Shown here: in pieces, positions 22,401-33,195 of the stretch | Layout of the letters: every line of letters begins with the position of its first letter | How positions within the stretch are numbered: the stretch's first letter is position 1 | Assembly: GCA_039105265.1 (NCBI GenBank) | Contig: JAPFFF010000016.1 | Span: 2,914,001-2,978,000 of the forward strand | Reading direction: 5' to 3' | Length of the DNA stretch: 64,000 nt | From: Tritrichomonas musculus | Taxonomy: Eukaryota; Parabasalia; Tritrichomonadida; Tritrichomonadidae | Notes under the pieces: model-generated | Told to the model about the DNA's origin: nothing | Seen by the model: the letters and a program-made list of their open reading frames with translations, nothing else | Databases searched by the model: none | Made by a program: the position numbers and the translations under genes

Positions 22401-25400
22401 CAAATTCAATATACAGAAGTTAAAAAAATTTTAATGACAGAATTGAAATCGCCAGACATTTTTTTGAGTTGTAAAAATATTTATCATGAAATGAATGAAA
22501 AAAATTATGAAGAACTTATTCAATGCATCTATGAAAATATCATCATAAGTCATTCAACATCAATTCTTTCATCTTTAGATCCAATTATTCCTTTTTTTTC
22601 TTTGAAACCTAATTATTCTCTTCTTGAATCATTAAATACCAAAAAAATCATGATTCCTCGATTTACAAAAACAGTTGAAGAAAAAAAATATGAAGGATGT
22701 ATTTATATTGAAGAAATAATATTTGAAATTCCTTCCTCAATCACTTTTATCATGCCATCAGCATTCGATTCCTGTTCATCATTGACAAAAATAATTCTTC
22801 CGCCATCACTTGAAATAATTAAAGAATGTGCATTCAACGGATGTTCATCATTGACACAAATAACGATTCCGCCATCAGTAACAACGATTGAACCTTTTGC
22901 ATTTTATCAATGTCAAAAGCTTGTTGAAATAACAATTCCATTGAATATGACATACATTGGATATTCAGCATTTGAAAAGTGCCAGTCATTGATACACTTG
23001 AACATTCCAAGAATAAAAGAAATTAAATCAAGTACATATAATAATTGTTCATCATTGAGAGAAATAAGGATTTCATCATCTGTAACTTCAATTAGAGATG
23101 CTGCTTTCTATGGATGTTCATCATTGCAAGAAATAACGATTCCATCATCTGTAACTTCAATTGGAGATTCTGCTTTCTATGGATGTTCATCATTGCAGGA
23201 AATAACGATTCCATCATCTGTAATTTCAATTGGAGATTCTGCTTTCTTTGAATGTTCATCATTGCAAGCAATAACGATTCCATCATCTGTAACTTCAATT
23301 GGAAATTCTGCTTTCTTTGAATGTTCATCATTGCAAGCAATAACGATTCCATCATCTGTAACTTCAATTGGAAATTCTGCTTTCTTTGAATGTTCATCAT
23401 TGCAAGAAATAACGATTCCATCATCTGTAACTTCAATTGGAAATTCTGCTTTCTATGGATGTTTATTATCGCGAGAAATAACGATTCCATCATCTGTAAC
23501 TTCAATTGGAGATTCTGCTTTCAGAGAATGTTTATTATTGCGAGAAATAACGATTCCATCATCTGTAACTTCAATTGGAGATTTTGCTTTCTATGGATGT
23601 TCATTATTGCAAGAAATAACGATTCCATCATCTGTAACTTCAATTGGAAATTCTGCTTTCTTTGAATGTTCATTATTGGAAGCAATAACAATTCCATCAT
23701 CTGTAATTTCAATTAGAAATTTTGCTTTCTATGGATGTTCATCATTGCAAAAAATAACGATTCTATCATCTGTAACTTCAATTGGAGAAGGTGCTTTCTT
23801 TGAATGTTCATCATTGCAAAAAATAACTATTCTATCATCTGTAACTTCAATTGGAGAAGGTACTTTCAGAGGATGTTCATCATTGCAAGAAATAACTATT
23901 CCATCATCTGTGACTTCAATTGGAGATTCTGCTTTCTTTGAATGTTCATCATTGAGAGAAGTAATGATTCCATTATCTGTAACTTCAATTGAAAATTCTG
24001 CTTTCTATGGATGTTCATCATTGAGAGAAATAACGATTCCATCATCTGTAACTTCAATTGGAAATTCTGCTTTCTATGGATGTTCATCATTGAGAGAAAT
24101 AACGATTCCATCATCTGTAACTTCAATTGGAGATTCTGCTTTCTATGGATGTTTATTATCGCGAGAAATAACGATTCCATCATCTGTAACTTCAATTGGA
24201 GAAGGTACTTTCAGAGGATGTTCATCATTGCAAGAAATAACTATTCCATCATCTGTAACTTCAATTGGAAATTCGGCTTTCTTTGAATGTTCATCATTGA
24301 GAGAAGTAATGATTCCATTATCTGTAACTTCAATTGGAAATTCTGCTTTCTATGGATGTTCATCATTGAGAGAAATAACTATTCCATCATCTGTAACTTC
24401 AATTGGAGATTCTGCTTTCTATGGATGTTCATCATTGCAAGAAATAACGATTCCATCATCTGTAACTTCAATTGGAGATTCTGCTTTCTTTGAATGTTCA
24501 TCATTGCAAGAAATAACGATTCCATCATCTGTAAATTCAATTGGAGAAGGTACTTTCAGAGGATGTTCATCATTGCAAGAAATAACTATTCCATCATCTG
24601 TAACTTCAATTGGAGATTCTGCTTTCTATGGATGTTCATCATTGCAAGCAATAACGATTCCATCATCTGTAACTTCAATTGAAGATTCTGCTTTCTATGG
24701 ATGTTCATCATTGCAAGCAATAACGATTCCATCATCTGTAACTTCAATTGGAGATTCTGCCTTCTATGGATGTTCATCATTGCAAGCAATAACGATTCCA
24801 TCATCTGTAACTTCAATTGGAGATTCTGCTTTCTATGGATGTTCATCATTGCAAGCAATAACGATTCCATCATCTGTAACTTCAATTGGAGATTCTGCTT
24901 TCTATGGATGTTCATCATTGAGAGAAATAACGATTCCATCATCTGTAACTTCAATTGGAGATTCTGCTTTCTATGGATGTTCATCATTGCGAGAAATAAC
25001 GATTCCATCATCTGTAACTTCAATTGGAGATTCTGCTTTCTATGGATGTTCATCATTGCAAGAAATAACGATTCCATCATCTGTAACTTCAATTGGAGAT
25101 TCTGCTTTCTATGGATGTTCATCATTGCAGGAAATAACGATTCCATCATCTGTAACTTCAATTGGAGATTCTGCTTTCTATGGATGTTCATCATTGCAGG
25201 AAATAACGATTCCATCATCTGTAACTTCAATTGGAGATTCTGCTTTCTATGGATGTTCATCATTGCAAGCAATAACGATTCCATCATCTGTAACTTCAAT
25301 TGGAGATTCTGCTTTCTATGGATGTTCATCATTGCAAGAAATAACGATTCCATCATCTGTAGCTTCAATTGGAAATTCTGCTTTCTATGGATGTTCATCA

Positions 25401-27821
25401 TTGCAAGAAATAACGATTCCATCATCTGTAACTTCAATTGGAGATTCTGCTTTCTATGGATGTTCATCATTGAGAGAAATAACGATTCCATCATCTGTAA
25501 CTTCAATTGGAGATTCTGCTTTCTATGGATGTTCATCATTGCAGGAAATAACGATTCCATCATCTGTAACTTCAATTGGAGATTCTGCTTTCTATGGATG
25601 TTCATCATTGCAGGAAATAACGATTCCATCATCTGTAACTTCAATTGGAGATTCTGCTTTCTATGGATGTTCATCATTGCAAGAAATAACGATTCCATCA
25701 TCTGTAACTTCAATTGGAGATTCTGCCTTCTATGGATGTTCATCATTGCAGGAAATAACGATTCCATCATCTGTAACTTCAATTGGAGATTCTGCTTTCT
25801 ATGGATGTTCATCATTGCAAGAAATAACGATTCCATCATCTGTAACTTCAATTGGAGATTCTGCTTTCTATGGATGTTCATCATTGCAGGAAATAACGAT
25901 TCCATCATCTGTAACTTCAATTGGAGATTCTGCTTTCTATGGATGTTCATCATTGCAAGAAATAACGATTCCATCATCTGTAACTTCAATTGGAGATTCT
26001 GCTTTCTATGGATGTTCATCATTGCAAGAAATAACGATTCCATCATCTGTAACTTCAATTGGAGATTCTGCTTTCTATGGATGTTCATCATTGCAAGAAA
26101 TAACGATTCCATCATCTGTAACTTCAATTGGAGATTCTGCTTTCTATGGATGTTCATCATTGAGAGAAATAACGATTCCATCATCTGTAACTTCAATTGG
26201 AGATTCTGCTTTCTATGGATGTTCATCATTGCAAGAAATAACGATTCCATCATCTGTAACTTCAATTGGAGATTCTGCCTTCTATGGATGTTCATCATTG
26301 CAAGAAATAACGATTCCATCATCTGTAACTTCAATTGGAGATTCTGCTTTCTATGGATGTTCATCATTGCAAGAAATAACGATTCCATCATCTGTAACTT
26401 CAATTGGAGATTCTGCTTTCTATGGATGTTCATCATTGCAGGAAATAACGATTCCATCATCTGTAACTTCAATTGGAGATTCTGCTTTCTATGGATGTTC
26501 ATCATTGCAAGAAATAACGATTCCATCATCTGTAACTTCAATTGGAGATTCTGCTTTCTATGGATGTTCATCATTGCAGGAAATAACGATTCCATCATCT
26601 GTAACTTCAATTGGAGATTCTGCTTTCTATGGATGTTCATCATTGCAAGCAATAACGATTCCATCATCTGTAACTTCAATTGGAGATTCTGCCTTCTATG
26701 GATGTTCATCATTGCAAGAAATAACGATTCCATCATCTGTAACTTCAATTGGAGATTCTGCTTTCTATGGATGTTCATCATTGCAGGAAATAACGATTCC
26801 ATCATCTGTAACTTCAATTGGAGATTCTGCCTTCTATGGATGTTCATCATTGCAAGCAATAACGATTCCATCATCTGTAACTTCAATTGGAGATTCTGCT
26901 TTCTATGAATGTACATCACTTATAGAAATTTCTATTTATACATTAGAATTAAATTCAAACTTTGAAAATTTTAAATCAAAATTTCAATCACTAGATCACA
27001 AAATTCAATTAAATAATTATGTTGTATCGGATGATCAATTATTTCAATTAATTCCAGTTGGAAATAAAATTCAACAAAGCATTGACAAAGTCCATAAAAT
27101 TTTACAAGTTGCGAAAAACAAGAATAAAAAGTATTCTCCATATTTTGATATTCTTCAAAATATTCTAAAAAGTCATCATCCAGTTAAAAGACGAAAACGA
27201 GCGATTCTCATCAGCACAGGTTCATTCTGCCCAATACATAAAGGTCATCTTAAGCTTCTTGATATTGCAGCAAGTTTCCTCGCAAAAGAACACAAAATTG
27301 ACACTCTTCTTGGAATCATCAGTCCAAAATCAGACTTATTTGTTTCACTGAAATACGGTGAGTCAGCGATAGGATTTGAAGATCGATGTGAAATGTCAAG
27401 ACTTGCATGTGAAGAACACAATTCACAAAAGTCAGGAAATGAAGAAACAGTTCACATCGTCACAGATACCTGGGATGGATCGCAAATCGATTTCATCGAT
27501 TTCCAGTTTGTTTACAATCGACTCAAAAAAGAAATCAACGAAAAATTTCCAGCAGAAAATTTACTTGTCCTTTTTGTCTGTGGTGGCGACATGTTCAATG
27601 GACGACAATGTTCAAAACGAGAATTCATTGTTGGAATATCACGCAAAGCATTTCGAATTGAAACAAAAACGGATATTGAAAAGAATCTGTACATTTGCAA
27701 TGACCAAATGAAAGAAGAAGAATTGAACATCAAAGTTACGAAAGATAATTTTGAACATGTCAAAGTGAATGTCCATAAATCAGTATGCAATTTTCTGCAT
27801 GATGTTGTTCATTGGATATAA
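19440..27821 (+). CDS. Kinase-Sel1-pseudokinase-LRR-adenylyltransferase-like fusion protein
   Basis: This is an intact 2793-residue frame. In order: a helical N-terminus (1-200); a kinase domain (205-435) with YRDLKPNN near 319 and DFD for DFG; two Sel1-like units (about 455-540); a module (about 560-790) shared with the N-terminus of the 46761 protein ([17 protein letters not shown]); a second kinase-like domain (800-1000) with HSSLNLKN for HRDLKxxN and DFN for DFG, so a pseudokinase; five divergent and 56 regular BspA-type LRR units of 23 residues (about 1092-2495); a linker; and a C-terminal domain (about 2585-2793) with [13 protein letters not shown], the HxGH nucleotidyl-transfer motif, plus a GGDMF segment, as in NMN/NaMN adenylyltransferases. 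The usual late ISSTxIR motif is not recognisable. No signal peptide is seen. Stress or NAD-linked signalling is inference. Confidence 0.85.
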   Translation: MIKLFNRFKKACEAKNIVFNKQLFAEILYKFNFLLINSAFDINTEIEEEIEGKIRETQDLVISAYEEKNEANNKRYLLICLERMMIIVEETNLRLIDKYLKIYRDQTVLFLPQSREIFQEHIKIDYSIETEEKEKFINSLYVNFKKIRMKNEDLMIDKFWNIIKECLLKYLLKKNYHLTFSDRVEKFNLNEGNSREKKELKDVECIELKNIGQTYTSLIKLFYNLREEILFIGKIIFDAQEYSKLQEREVYNLTQISHPFLPKFYGIFNHLQKNTIAIEFISGCTLGNFIKPEVGYEKRMKIIIEIMFVLEYLHDHKFIYRDLKPNNVMIDSNGTVVLIDFDRMIRSDVKITGTFTFSDYTAPEEIYTTKSDIYSLGLTIYFIMIGRNPTKKGNDENEFNFEDIPEEFKKIKDICYKCTKTNTESRPSITDLIVEFYIDFYEFYKKELFDSILVPLSKSENPRSQCELGILHYDSKSIEKDDRKAFQLLCLSANQNYPKAQYYLGRMYYEGNQYFTKDISIAYQYFSLSSSKYPQSKKSCELIEQNLKNIDISFQNLPSEIQSRIDNFKNPILKKMYSNFKFHYLSLYEINSYKNTYSEQILANSLLNTLKQFKLITYSFIYEIDKFFFSDGIFIRKREYSKSNVDVVICTEGNCFLIECIDELLITTVLNLTKSSLLNLSYDQFRFNKDGKKEIENFYKSLHISYPSLDDIEISSPIIEYMIRRFFYPSFFFKDPSFFIFKPYSQNNEIIFKNKLENLIFSKRDNQNDADYQSIQSGIYNYINESEYQNKIYTFQEQDFIILRKLHSSSEVEYCLVMHKESFFIFMMKIIENQTKYEKEINFCSKYSHRCLTKFYGFVKSKKNIVGFIYEYMSNGNLEDYLKFSPSEITPIYVQISINRIFQGIDYLHSHSLAHSSLNLKNILVDHDFLPFISDFNSIESNEKETSNIHSFCHIIQFLCDIYLRKHRNNEMLDKIIQLCNDNQENKQIQYTEVKKILMTELKSPDIFLSCKNIYHEMNEKNYEELIQCIYENIIISHSTSILSSLDPIIPFFSLKPNYSLLESLNTKKIMIPRFTKTVEEKKYEGCIYIEEIIFEIPSSITFIMPSAFDSCSSLTKIILPPSLEIIKECAFNGCSSLTQITIPPSVTTIEPFAFYQCQKLVEITIPLNMTYIGYSAFEKCQSLIHLNIPRIKEIKSSTYNNCSSLREIRISSSVTSIRDAAFYGCSSLQEITIPSSVTSIGDSAFYGCSSLQEITIPSSVISIGDSAFFECSSLQAITIPSSVTSIGNSAFFECSSLQAITIPSSVTSIGNSAFFECSSLQEITIPSSVTSIGNSAFYGCLLSREITIPSSVTSIGDSAFRECLLLREITIPSSVTSIGDFAFYGCSLLQEITIPSSVTSIGNSAFFECSLLEAITIPSSVISIRNFAFYGCSSLQKITILSSVTSIGEGAFFECSSLQKITILSSVTSIGEGTFRGCSSLQEITIPSSVTSIGDSAFFECSSLREVMIPLSVTSIENSAFYGCSSLREITIPSSVTSIGNSAFYGCSSLREITIPSSVTSIGDSAFYGCLLSREITIPSSVTSIGEGTFRGCSSLQEITIPSSVTSIGNSAFFECSSLREVMIPLSVTSIGNSAFYGCSSLREITIPSSVTSIGDSAFYGCSSLQEITIPSSVTSIGDSAFFECSSLQEITIPSSVNSIGEGTFRGCSSLQEITIPSSVTSIGDSAFYGCSSLQAITIPSSVTSIEDSAFYGCSSLQAITIPSSVTSIGDSAFYGCSSLQAITIPSSVTSIGDSAFYGCSSLQAITIPSSVTSIGDSAFYGCSSLREITIPSSVTSIGDSAFYGCSSLREITIPSSVTSIGDSAFYGCSSLQEITIPSSVTSIGDSAFYGCSSLQEITIPSSVTSIGDSAFYGCSSLQEITIPSSVTSIGDSAFYGCSSLQAITIPSSVTSIGDSAFYGCSSLQEITIPSSVASIGNSAFYGCSSLQEITIPSSVTSIGDSAFYGCSSLREITIPSSVTSIGDSAFYGCSSLQEITIPSSVTSIGDSAFYGCSSLQEITIPSSVTSIGDSAFYGCSSLQEITIPSSVTSIGDSAFYGCSSLQEITIPSSVTSIGDSAFYGCSSLQEITIPSSVTSIGDSAFYGCSSLQEITIPSSVTSIGDSAFYGCSSLQEITIPSSVTSIGDSAFYGCSSLQEITIPSSVTSIGDSAFYGCSSLQEITIPSSVTSIGDSAFYGCSSLREITIPSSVTSIGDSAFYGCSSLQEITIPSSVTSIGDSAFYGCSSLQEITIPSSVTSIGDSAFYGCSSLQEITIPSSVTSIGDSAFYGCSSLQEITIPSSVTSIGDSAFYGCSSLQEITIPSSVTSIGDSAFYGCSSLQEITIPSSVTSIGDSAFYGCSSLQAITIPSSVTSIGDSAFYGCSSLQEITIPSSVTSIGDSAFYGCSSLQEITIPSSVTSIGDSAFYGCSSLQAITIPSSVTSIGDSAFYECTSLIEISIYTLELNSNFENFKSKFQSLDHKIQLNNYVVSDDQLFQLIPVGNKIQQSIDKVHKILQVAKNKNKKYSPYFDILQNILKSHHPVKRRKRAILISTGSFCPIHKGHLKLLDIAASFLAKEHKIDTLLGIISPKSDLFVSLKYGESAIGFEDRCEMSRLACEEHNSQKSGNEETVHIVTDTWDGSQIDFIDFQFVYNRLKKEINEKFPAENLLVLFVCGGDMFNGRQCSKREFIVGISRKAFRIETKTDIEKNLYICNDQMKEEELNIKVTKDNFEHVKVNVHKSVCNFLHDVVHWI
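22716..26924 (+). repeat. Coding tandem array of 69-bp LRR units
   Basis: Five divergent units (22716-23060) precede 56 units of exactly 69 bp each (23061-26924, 3864 bp, no indels). The consensus unit encodes [23 protein letters not shown]. Units between about 24600 and 26900 are almost identical at the DNA level, whereas units before 24600 vary ([18 protein letters not shown]). This points to recent unequal exchange or conversion at the 3' end. Because 69 is a multiple of three and other frames lack stops, long mirror frames exist on both strands and are artefacts. Confidence 0.95.
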
Positions 27822-28687
27822 AATTTTGCTTACATCACCGCATTCCAAATTTAATTTAAATAATAAAAATGAATTCTTTAAAATGACCAATTATTTTTCA
27901 AATTTTTTTTTAAAAAAAATCAAATTTTGTAATCCATTGAATTTGTTGCTTGTATTGGGATTGGTCATTTGATTTGTCATGCATATCACTCGTTTTGGTA
28001 TTTGTTATCATCATAACTTTACTAGTAATGCAATCTTGAATCTCAATAATAACAATTTCTCCTTGAGTTGTTTTTAGAGGCCAATAAAAAATTTGTTCAG
28101 AATTATGATATTGAGAAAATAAATTGAATTAAATATGATCGCTTTCATTCAAATTTTCATAAAGTTCTTTTAAATCTTTTTAATTTAATTTAGCCTTACT
28201 ATCATATAATATTGCGCAAACTTTATTTGTTCTTATTATATCAATTTAGTCAATATAAAAATTTTCAACGGCAAATCATTCTTTTTTTAAGCGATTAATA
28301 TGTATAAACTATGGATGTACGCTTAGGATTTGGTCAGATTCTTTGATAGCCCATGATGAATTAGAATTCCCTTGGAAGTGATTGATTGCATTGTGCTCTT
28401 TTGAGGGTGTGATCTCTTTTTTAAATATAGAATTTCAATAAAAAAAAAATGATAATATTGTTGATAAAATCATCATTATCATCATTTTTGGTGTTTGAAA
28501 TGACTCCAAGTTGATGAAATCCATTTGTTCAGCATTTTTTCTTTTTAGTCAAAACGTCTTTTTAACAATAGAATTGCATTTTTATCATGGAAAATAATAA
28601 TAAAAAATGTAACGATGAATTTTGGCTGTTTATTAACCAGTGAGAAAAATATTTTTCTTAATTTAAAGGAAAAATAATTAATCTAAT
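27822..28687. other. Intergenic, no gene seen
   Basis: This 866-bp A+T-rich stretch separates convergent genes and shows no open frame of note, no inverted repeat pair and no RNA-like structure that I can support. Confidence 0.5.
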
Positions 28688-29341
28688 TTAGAGGACTTGA
28701 ACTCCAGGTAATTTTTCTTGGATCGCGGCTCTATTTATATCGCCTCTGTAATGGTAAATAAAAAGAGTCTTAGGATTGATGTCTTTGGCTGCTGCTACAA
28801 CCATATTTTCGTCCATTGTATAAGGAAGCATCAATGGGAGGAATGCAACATCAATATGGCCAAAGTTTTTCATTTCGGGTATCACTTCGGTATCGCCGGG
28901 AACGTACAAACGGAAAGTGCCGAAATTGAAGATATAACCATTTCCATATCCTTTCGGATGGAAAGGATTGCCTGGTGATCGGAGATGCTCAATATTGTAA
29001 GCATAAACTGCTTCGATCTTGATGTTTTGCCATTCAGCGCTTTCTCCAGGAGATAAAGTTTTATTAATATTATTTAATTTTTCGGCACAAGTTTTAGATG
29101 ATACAATGAATGTATCTGGTTTTCGGATATTTTGGATGAAATCTAAATCAAGATGGTCATGATGATCATGAGTAATGCAAATCAAGTCTGCTTTTGGTGA
29201 TTTGGATGCATCAAAATTTGGTGTTGCATATGCAAGAGCTGGATCGACATAAATGTATTTTCCATTGAATTCAATGAGGACAGTGGCATGAAACAATGGA
29301 GTAACCTTAATTTCACCAAGTGGAGTAGAAAATTGGGTCAT
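28688..29341 (-). CDS. Metallo-beta-lactamase-fold hydrolase, UlaG-like
   Basis: This is a 217-residue protein with the metal-binding signature THDHHDHLD at about 57-65, a later PGDTE (about 150) and a C-terminal YHYRGD. It therefore belongs to the single-domain metal-dependent hydrolases related to UlaG and bacterial L-ascorbate-6-phosphate lactonase. The length fits the bacterial family, and the best comparison is prokaryotic, which suggests lateral transfer. Substrate is unknown. No targeting signal is seen, so it is probably cytosolic. A 37-base T tract (29348-29384) lies directly upstream, and TCATTATG overlaps the start. Confidence 0.85.
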   Translation of the reverse strand: MTQFSTPLGEIKVTPLFHATVLIEFNGKYIYVDPALAYATPNFDASKSPKADLICITHDHHDHLDLDFIQNIRKPDTFIVSSKTCAEKLNNINKTLSPGESAEWQNIKIEAVYAYNIEHLRSPGNPFHPKGYGNGYIFNFGTFRLYVPGDTEVIPEMKNFGHIDVAFLPLMLPYTMDENMVVAAAKDINPKTLFIYHYRGDINRAAIQEKLPGVQVL

Positions 29342-29345
29342 AATG

Positions 29346-29347
<2 letters not shown>

Positions 29348-29384
<37 letters not shown>
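29348..29384. repeat. Poly(T) tract of 37
   Basis: An uninterrupted T37 lies immediately 5' of the hydrolase gene (an A-tract on its coding strand), so it may exclude nucleosomes from the promoter. Confidence 0.8.
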
Positions 29385-29525
29385 CAATTTTTTCTTACGA
29401 TTTTACGAAAATTTTCATTCAATCTTCATATCGCAAGTATTTCAAAAATGTTAACTTATCTTGATGAAAACAATATATTATTTATTTAATAAAAAATATT
29501 TAAAATATATATTTATTAGTATATT

Positions 29526-30323
29526 CTATATTTTAATGCAAAGTTCTTCAAGAACTGTCATTGGGTGTTTTTTAATTATTGTGTTTGCCATTCGATCAAA
29601 AATTGTCCAGTGTCCTGCCACACCTAATGCATTTATAACTTTTCCAGATGGATGTCGTGCATGTGTCCTAGGAATGAGGAATCCATGATTCTTAAAAATC
29701 ATAAAATTATATGAGCCATCATAATTGGAATCTGATAATAGTTTGTTGTAACATTCCGAAATTTCATTTGGAGACAAGTTATTTACTCTTTCAGTATAAT
29801 ATTTAAATGGCATTTTGTCTTGAGAAATCATATTTTCAAGTAGAGGATTTTCGTCAACTGGAACGTATTGCATGTGCTTATGTAATTGTGTACATCCAGA
29901 TTCATGGCCTGAATTGTACAAGCCTAATCCTTTTCCTTGAAAATCAGACATAACTTTTGATAAAGTAGCAAAATCGCTTTTATTTAATTTTTCACCTTGA
30001 TTTGCGTTTTTATAGTCTGTTGTCATTACTAAATGTCCGAAAGCTGCCATAAATTTATTAATAATAATATAGTGTGAGGATCCATTATCAGTCAAGTGGC
30101 ATACCTCAAGATAATCATCAAATGGAGGAAGTAAAGGTTCTTTAGGGCGAGGTTTCGGTGGGAAAGTCGATGTTTGATTTACTGATGTATCATAATACGT
30201 AAATAAAAATTCAAAGCCACGATCAATAACTCTATCGAGACGGTTTGGTAAACTGAGCATGAAAGCTGTTTTGGCTTTTAAAGCTTTCTGAGCATTTTGA
30301 GAAACTAGTTTACTTAAACTCAT
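29526..30323 (-). CDS. Diadenosine tetraphosphate phosphorylase (ATP adenylyltransferase)
   Basis: This 265-residue protein has the Ap4A phosphorylase II layout: an N-terminal domain with NRLDRVIDRG, PPKPRPKEPLLPPFDDYLEV, then YNSGHESGCTQLHKHMQYVP at about 137-156. The HxHxQ triad of the GalT/HIT-like superfamily and the NSG-SG-TQ-HKHxQ order match yeast APA1/APA2. It would split Ap4A into ADP and ATP, in the cytosol. It is somewhat shorter than the roughly 300-330 residues of the fungal enzymes. The start is the first ATG, followed by MSLSKLVSQN. TCAATT lies just upstream. Confidence 0.85.
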   Translation of the reverse strand: MSLSKLVSQNAQKALKAKTAFMLSLPNRLDRVIDRGFEFLFTYYDTSVNQTSTFPPKPRPKEPLLPPFDDYLEVCHLTDNGSSHYIIINKFMAAFGHLVMTTDYKNANQGEKLNKSDFATLSKVMSDFQGKGLGLYNSGHESGCTQLHKHMQYVPVDENPLLENMISQDKMPFKYYTERVNNLSPNEISECYNKLLSDSNYDGSYNFMIFKNHGFLIPRTHARHPSGKVINALGVAGHWTIFDRMANTIIKKHPMTVLEELCIKI

Positions 30324-30537
30324 TATAAATTGATTATTTTTATGTTAATTGAAAAAATTCAATATGCTAAAGAAATTTTTGAATTATATTGATCAACATT
30401 ATAATTCATGAAAATACCAATAAGATGAAAAAAATTGTGCTTTTGAAAGAAATAAAAAGCATTTTAAGTTAGTGTTAAATTTGATTCTACATTATTTTGC
30501 CACAATTTTCACAAAAATCAACGGGTCATCTCAATTT

Positions 30538-31318
30538 TTACTTAAACACCAACATTCCATCAAAGCAATCAAGCAAAAAATATACTGATAAAAAATTTTC
30601 TTTATTCTTTTCAAAGTTGTTTGCGTGAGTTACTCCATCAAAAACTAATCTTTTGGATTTAATACTTTTAGAAGTATCATCTAAAGTAGATGCAAATAAG
30701 TGAAAGTTATCAACATTTAAGTCAGCATCAGTAATTTTAACAGTGGATGAAGAGGATAAAATTGTTAAAGAATTAACTTTACTTCCTATATTACCAGCAA
30801 GATCTATTTTTGCATTTGAAGCTTTAGTATTTTTAAGATTTTGATTATTTGAATGTAAAATTAGTTTTTTATTTGTTATTTTGGAAATAGCTTTAATAAC
30901 ATTATCAAAACTGTATCTTTCAAACTTTTTGAGCAAGTAATTTGATGTTTGACGTGAAGATGCTCCTGCACTTAATATAACATCTGATGATGTCGACAAA
31001 TGGCTTAAATCTAAGCTTAATGTAACACCTCCAGGAGCCTCAATAATTAGAACAGCAGTGCTTTTAGGTATATTTGATAAATCATTATTAATATTTGATG
31101 AAGAGGTGCAAAAGATGCCTTGTAATGGGCCATAAATTTGGCAATATTCATAAATCTCATCTCCTTCTTTAGACTTGCTACATTGACTTTTAATTTCATC
31201 CAAAATACTCAACCTCTTCTTTTAACTGTGGACATATTGGGTTGTTAACATTCATCAAGGAATATTGAGGAAACACATAAGTTATGGAGCTGATTAGAGG
31301 CAGGAAAACAAGAAACAT
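30538..31318 (-). pseudogene. Secreted protein gene with a single frameshift
   Basis: The main body is open from 31212 to 30538 but has no ATG at its head. An ATG at 31318, 19 nt below a TCATTT box, starts a short frame in another phase beginning MFLVFLPLISSITYVFPQYS. This looks like a signal peptide, and the frame runs into TGA at 31196-31198. Removing one base of the AAAA run at 31202-31205 (TTTT on the coding strand) would join the two frames into about 258 codons. The body has spaced cysteines (SQCSKS, EYCQIYG, GIFCTSSS) and a Ser/Asn/Leu-rich beta pattern, and no membrane anchor. It is either a recent pseudogene or an assembly error. The family is not recognised. Confidence 0.7.
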
Positions 31319-31336
31319 CTTATAAGCTCTAATAAA

Positions 31337-31342
31337 AAATGA
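31337..31342 (-). promoter_or_regulatory. Initiator-like box TCATTT
   Basis: This box lies just upstream of the ATG at 31318 and supports that ATG, rather than a codon within the main body, as the true beginning of the secreted-protein gene. Confidence 0.45.
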
Positions 31343-31958
31343 AGTAAATTTTGGTTTTTCAGAATTCTTTCAAAAATTCAATTGATTTTGGCGACCAAAA
31401 GTATCTATTTCATTTATAAATAAATATTTCATCATATTTGCCTTATTTTTCAATAGATTATCTATATTTTTGATATTTTAATTAAAATAAAATTATAGCC
31501 TTTTTTACATTGAATTTTTATTTTCCATTGTTTTCCATTATTTTTTTAAATGCAAGTACGTTTTAAAACCGTTAAAACTATCTTCCATATTTTTCTTAAA
31601 ATATGTATATTTTCTTCTCAATAAAACTATTGATTATTTAATTATTCATTTGCCATATCATAATTTTCATTTGAAATTGAATTCAAAAATGTTTGCTTTT
31701 TTGTTCGTTTATTTGATAGATTTTAAAATGGAACTTTTTCGAAATCGCTGAGCATTATCAGAACAACTAGAATGAGCAGCTGCAACAGTATTGCAGGTAT
31801 CAAAACAAAATGTGGAAAATATGGAAAAATCCAAGTTCAGACTAAAGTAATTTAAGTGAAAAACTCATGTCCAATAAAAATAGATCAATATTATCAATAT
31901 TATCACCTTCAATCAATAAAATATTTTTGTGTTTAAACTCATATTAAATTTTTAAAAA

Positions 31959-32014
<56 letters not shown>

Positions 32015-32259
32015 TATTGAAAAAAAGGCATCTAGGTCTTCAAATGCATTCATTTTTAAAAGAAAAAATAATAAACGGTCAAATTGCAACTTGGTCGAAG
32101 TGAATGGGATAAAAACGCTCATAAAAACTTTTTGATAACACGAAATGTGAAATGAAGAAATTTAACACCCTTTCAAAAAAACTCACAAGATTGAGAGGAC
32201 TTACAACTTTTCATGAAACAACCTAAAAATAATCAATAAAATATTGAAAATTTAAATTT
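31343..32259. other. Intergenic with poly(A) tract
   Basis: No gene is seen. The stretch contains an uninterrupted A51 at 31961-32011 and otherwise ordinary A+T-rich sequence. Confidence 0.6.
31961..32011. repeat. Poly(A) tract of 51
   Basis: An uninterrupted run of 51 A, the longest homopolymer in the window. No retroposed gene body or target duplication is evident upstream, so it is probably a slippage-expanded tract. Confidence 0.85.
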
Positions 32260-33195
32260 TTACTTTAATCCTAAGAATTTCCTTATCTTAGGCACTTCTT
32301 TTTCAATTCCATTAATTAGTGCGAAATTTTTGTCAACAATCTTTTTCAAAATATCAGCAAAACTTGGACGATTTTCAGGGAATGAAGACCAGCAGCTTTT
32401 GATAATTTTTGATGACAATTCATTTATTGATCTTGGTAGAGTCAGCAATTCATAATTACCAGAACCATTATATTCAGGATAATCACCTTTTGTTAAGATG
32501 AAATAAAGAATGACGCCGAAAGCATACACATCCACTTTTTCAGTATATTTTACATTTTTCTTGAAAATTTCAGGAGCCATGAAAGCGAAAGTTCCAACGC
32601 CATGAGTCATTGAAGTCAGTGTTGTTACATCCATTACTTTTGAAATACCAAAATCACAAATGTTGACATGTTTTTGGCTATTAATTAAAATATTTTTCAT
32701 TTTTAGGTCACGATGAATAATTTTCTTTGAATGAACATATTTCATTGCTGAACAAATTTCATAGATTATTCCAATTAGATCAGCATCATCAAGTAAATTG
32801 ATAACATTTTCTAAATTTGTTTTACAATATTCAAGAAGAATTGCTGGATTATGTTTTCTATCTCCATAATAAAAGCCATAGACTTTTATTATATTTGGAT
32901 GTTGTAAATTGTTTAATATTTCATATTCTAAATAAAGTTGTCTTATTAAATCTACATTGATTTCGATTTCTTCTTCTTCTTCGTCTTTACCAAAATCATC
33001 ATCATCAACATCTTCCCAAAATGTCTTTTTTTTGGCTTTTTTGGTTTCATTTTCATTTCCTTGACTAACAACTGCATTGTTCAATATTTTCAAACACAGA
33101 AATCCTTTTTGTGTGAATATATTTCGAACTTTATATACTGTAGATGTTGCTCCTGTTCCTAATTTCGTTTTTTTAATTAGGAGTTTGTCAATCAT
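32260..33195 (-). CDS. Protein kinase, probably the 3' part of an ankyrin-kinase gene
   Basis: This is a 311-residue kinase domain counted from the first ATG at 33195. It has glycine loop GTGATSTVY (13-21), CLKIL lysine, an acidic insert with DDDD and EEEEE at about 58-77, HRDLKMKN near 161, intact DFG near 180 and APEIF near 204, so it should be active; TKL-type is the best guess. The frame stays open upstream of the ATG to 33282 and there encodes KPVDLTSNETIISLL, a typical ankyrin-unit end. This suggests that the ATG is internal and that the domain belongs to the ankyrin units at 33347-38356. It may also be expressed alone. Confidence 0.82.
   Translation of the reverse strand: MIDKLLIKKTKLGTGATSTVYKVRNIFTQKGFLCLKILNNAVVSQGNENETKKAKKKTFWEDVDDDDFGKDEEEEEIEINVDLIRQLYLEYEILNNLQHPNIIKVYGFYYGDRKHNPAILLEYCKTNLENVINLLDDADLIGIIYEICSAMKYVHSKKIIHRDLKMKNILINSQKHVNICDFGISKVMDVTTLTSMTHGVGTFAFMAPEIFKKNVKYTEKVDVYAFGVILYFILTKGDYPEYNGSGNYELLTLPRSINELSSKIIKSCWSSFPENRPSFADILKKIVDKNFALINGIEKEVPKIRKFLGLK

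Noticed and set aside
23092-26919. Very long mirror reading frames over the LRR array, on the minus strand (up to 777 codons) and in another plus frame (735 codons)
   Set aside because: They exist only because the repeat unit is 69 bp, a multiple of three, and the other frames lack stops. Their products are short-period nonsense such as [15 protein letters not shown].
23061-26924. A CRISPR-like array
   Set aside because: The units are contiguous coding repeats without unique spacers; the 45-bp minisatellite at 36326-36955 likewise has no spacers.
31961-32011. Retroposed gene tail
   Set aside because: No coding or repeat sequence and no target duplication was seen next to the A51 tract.
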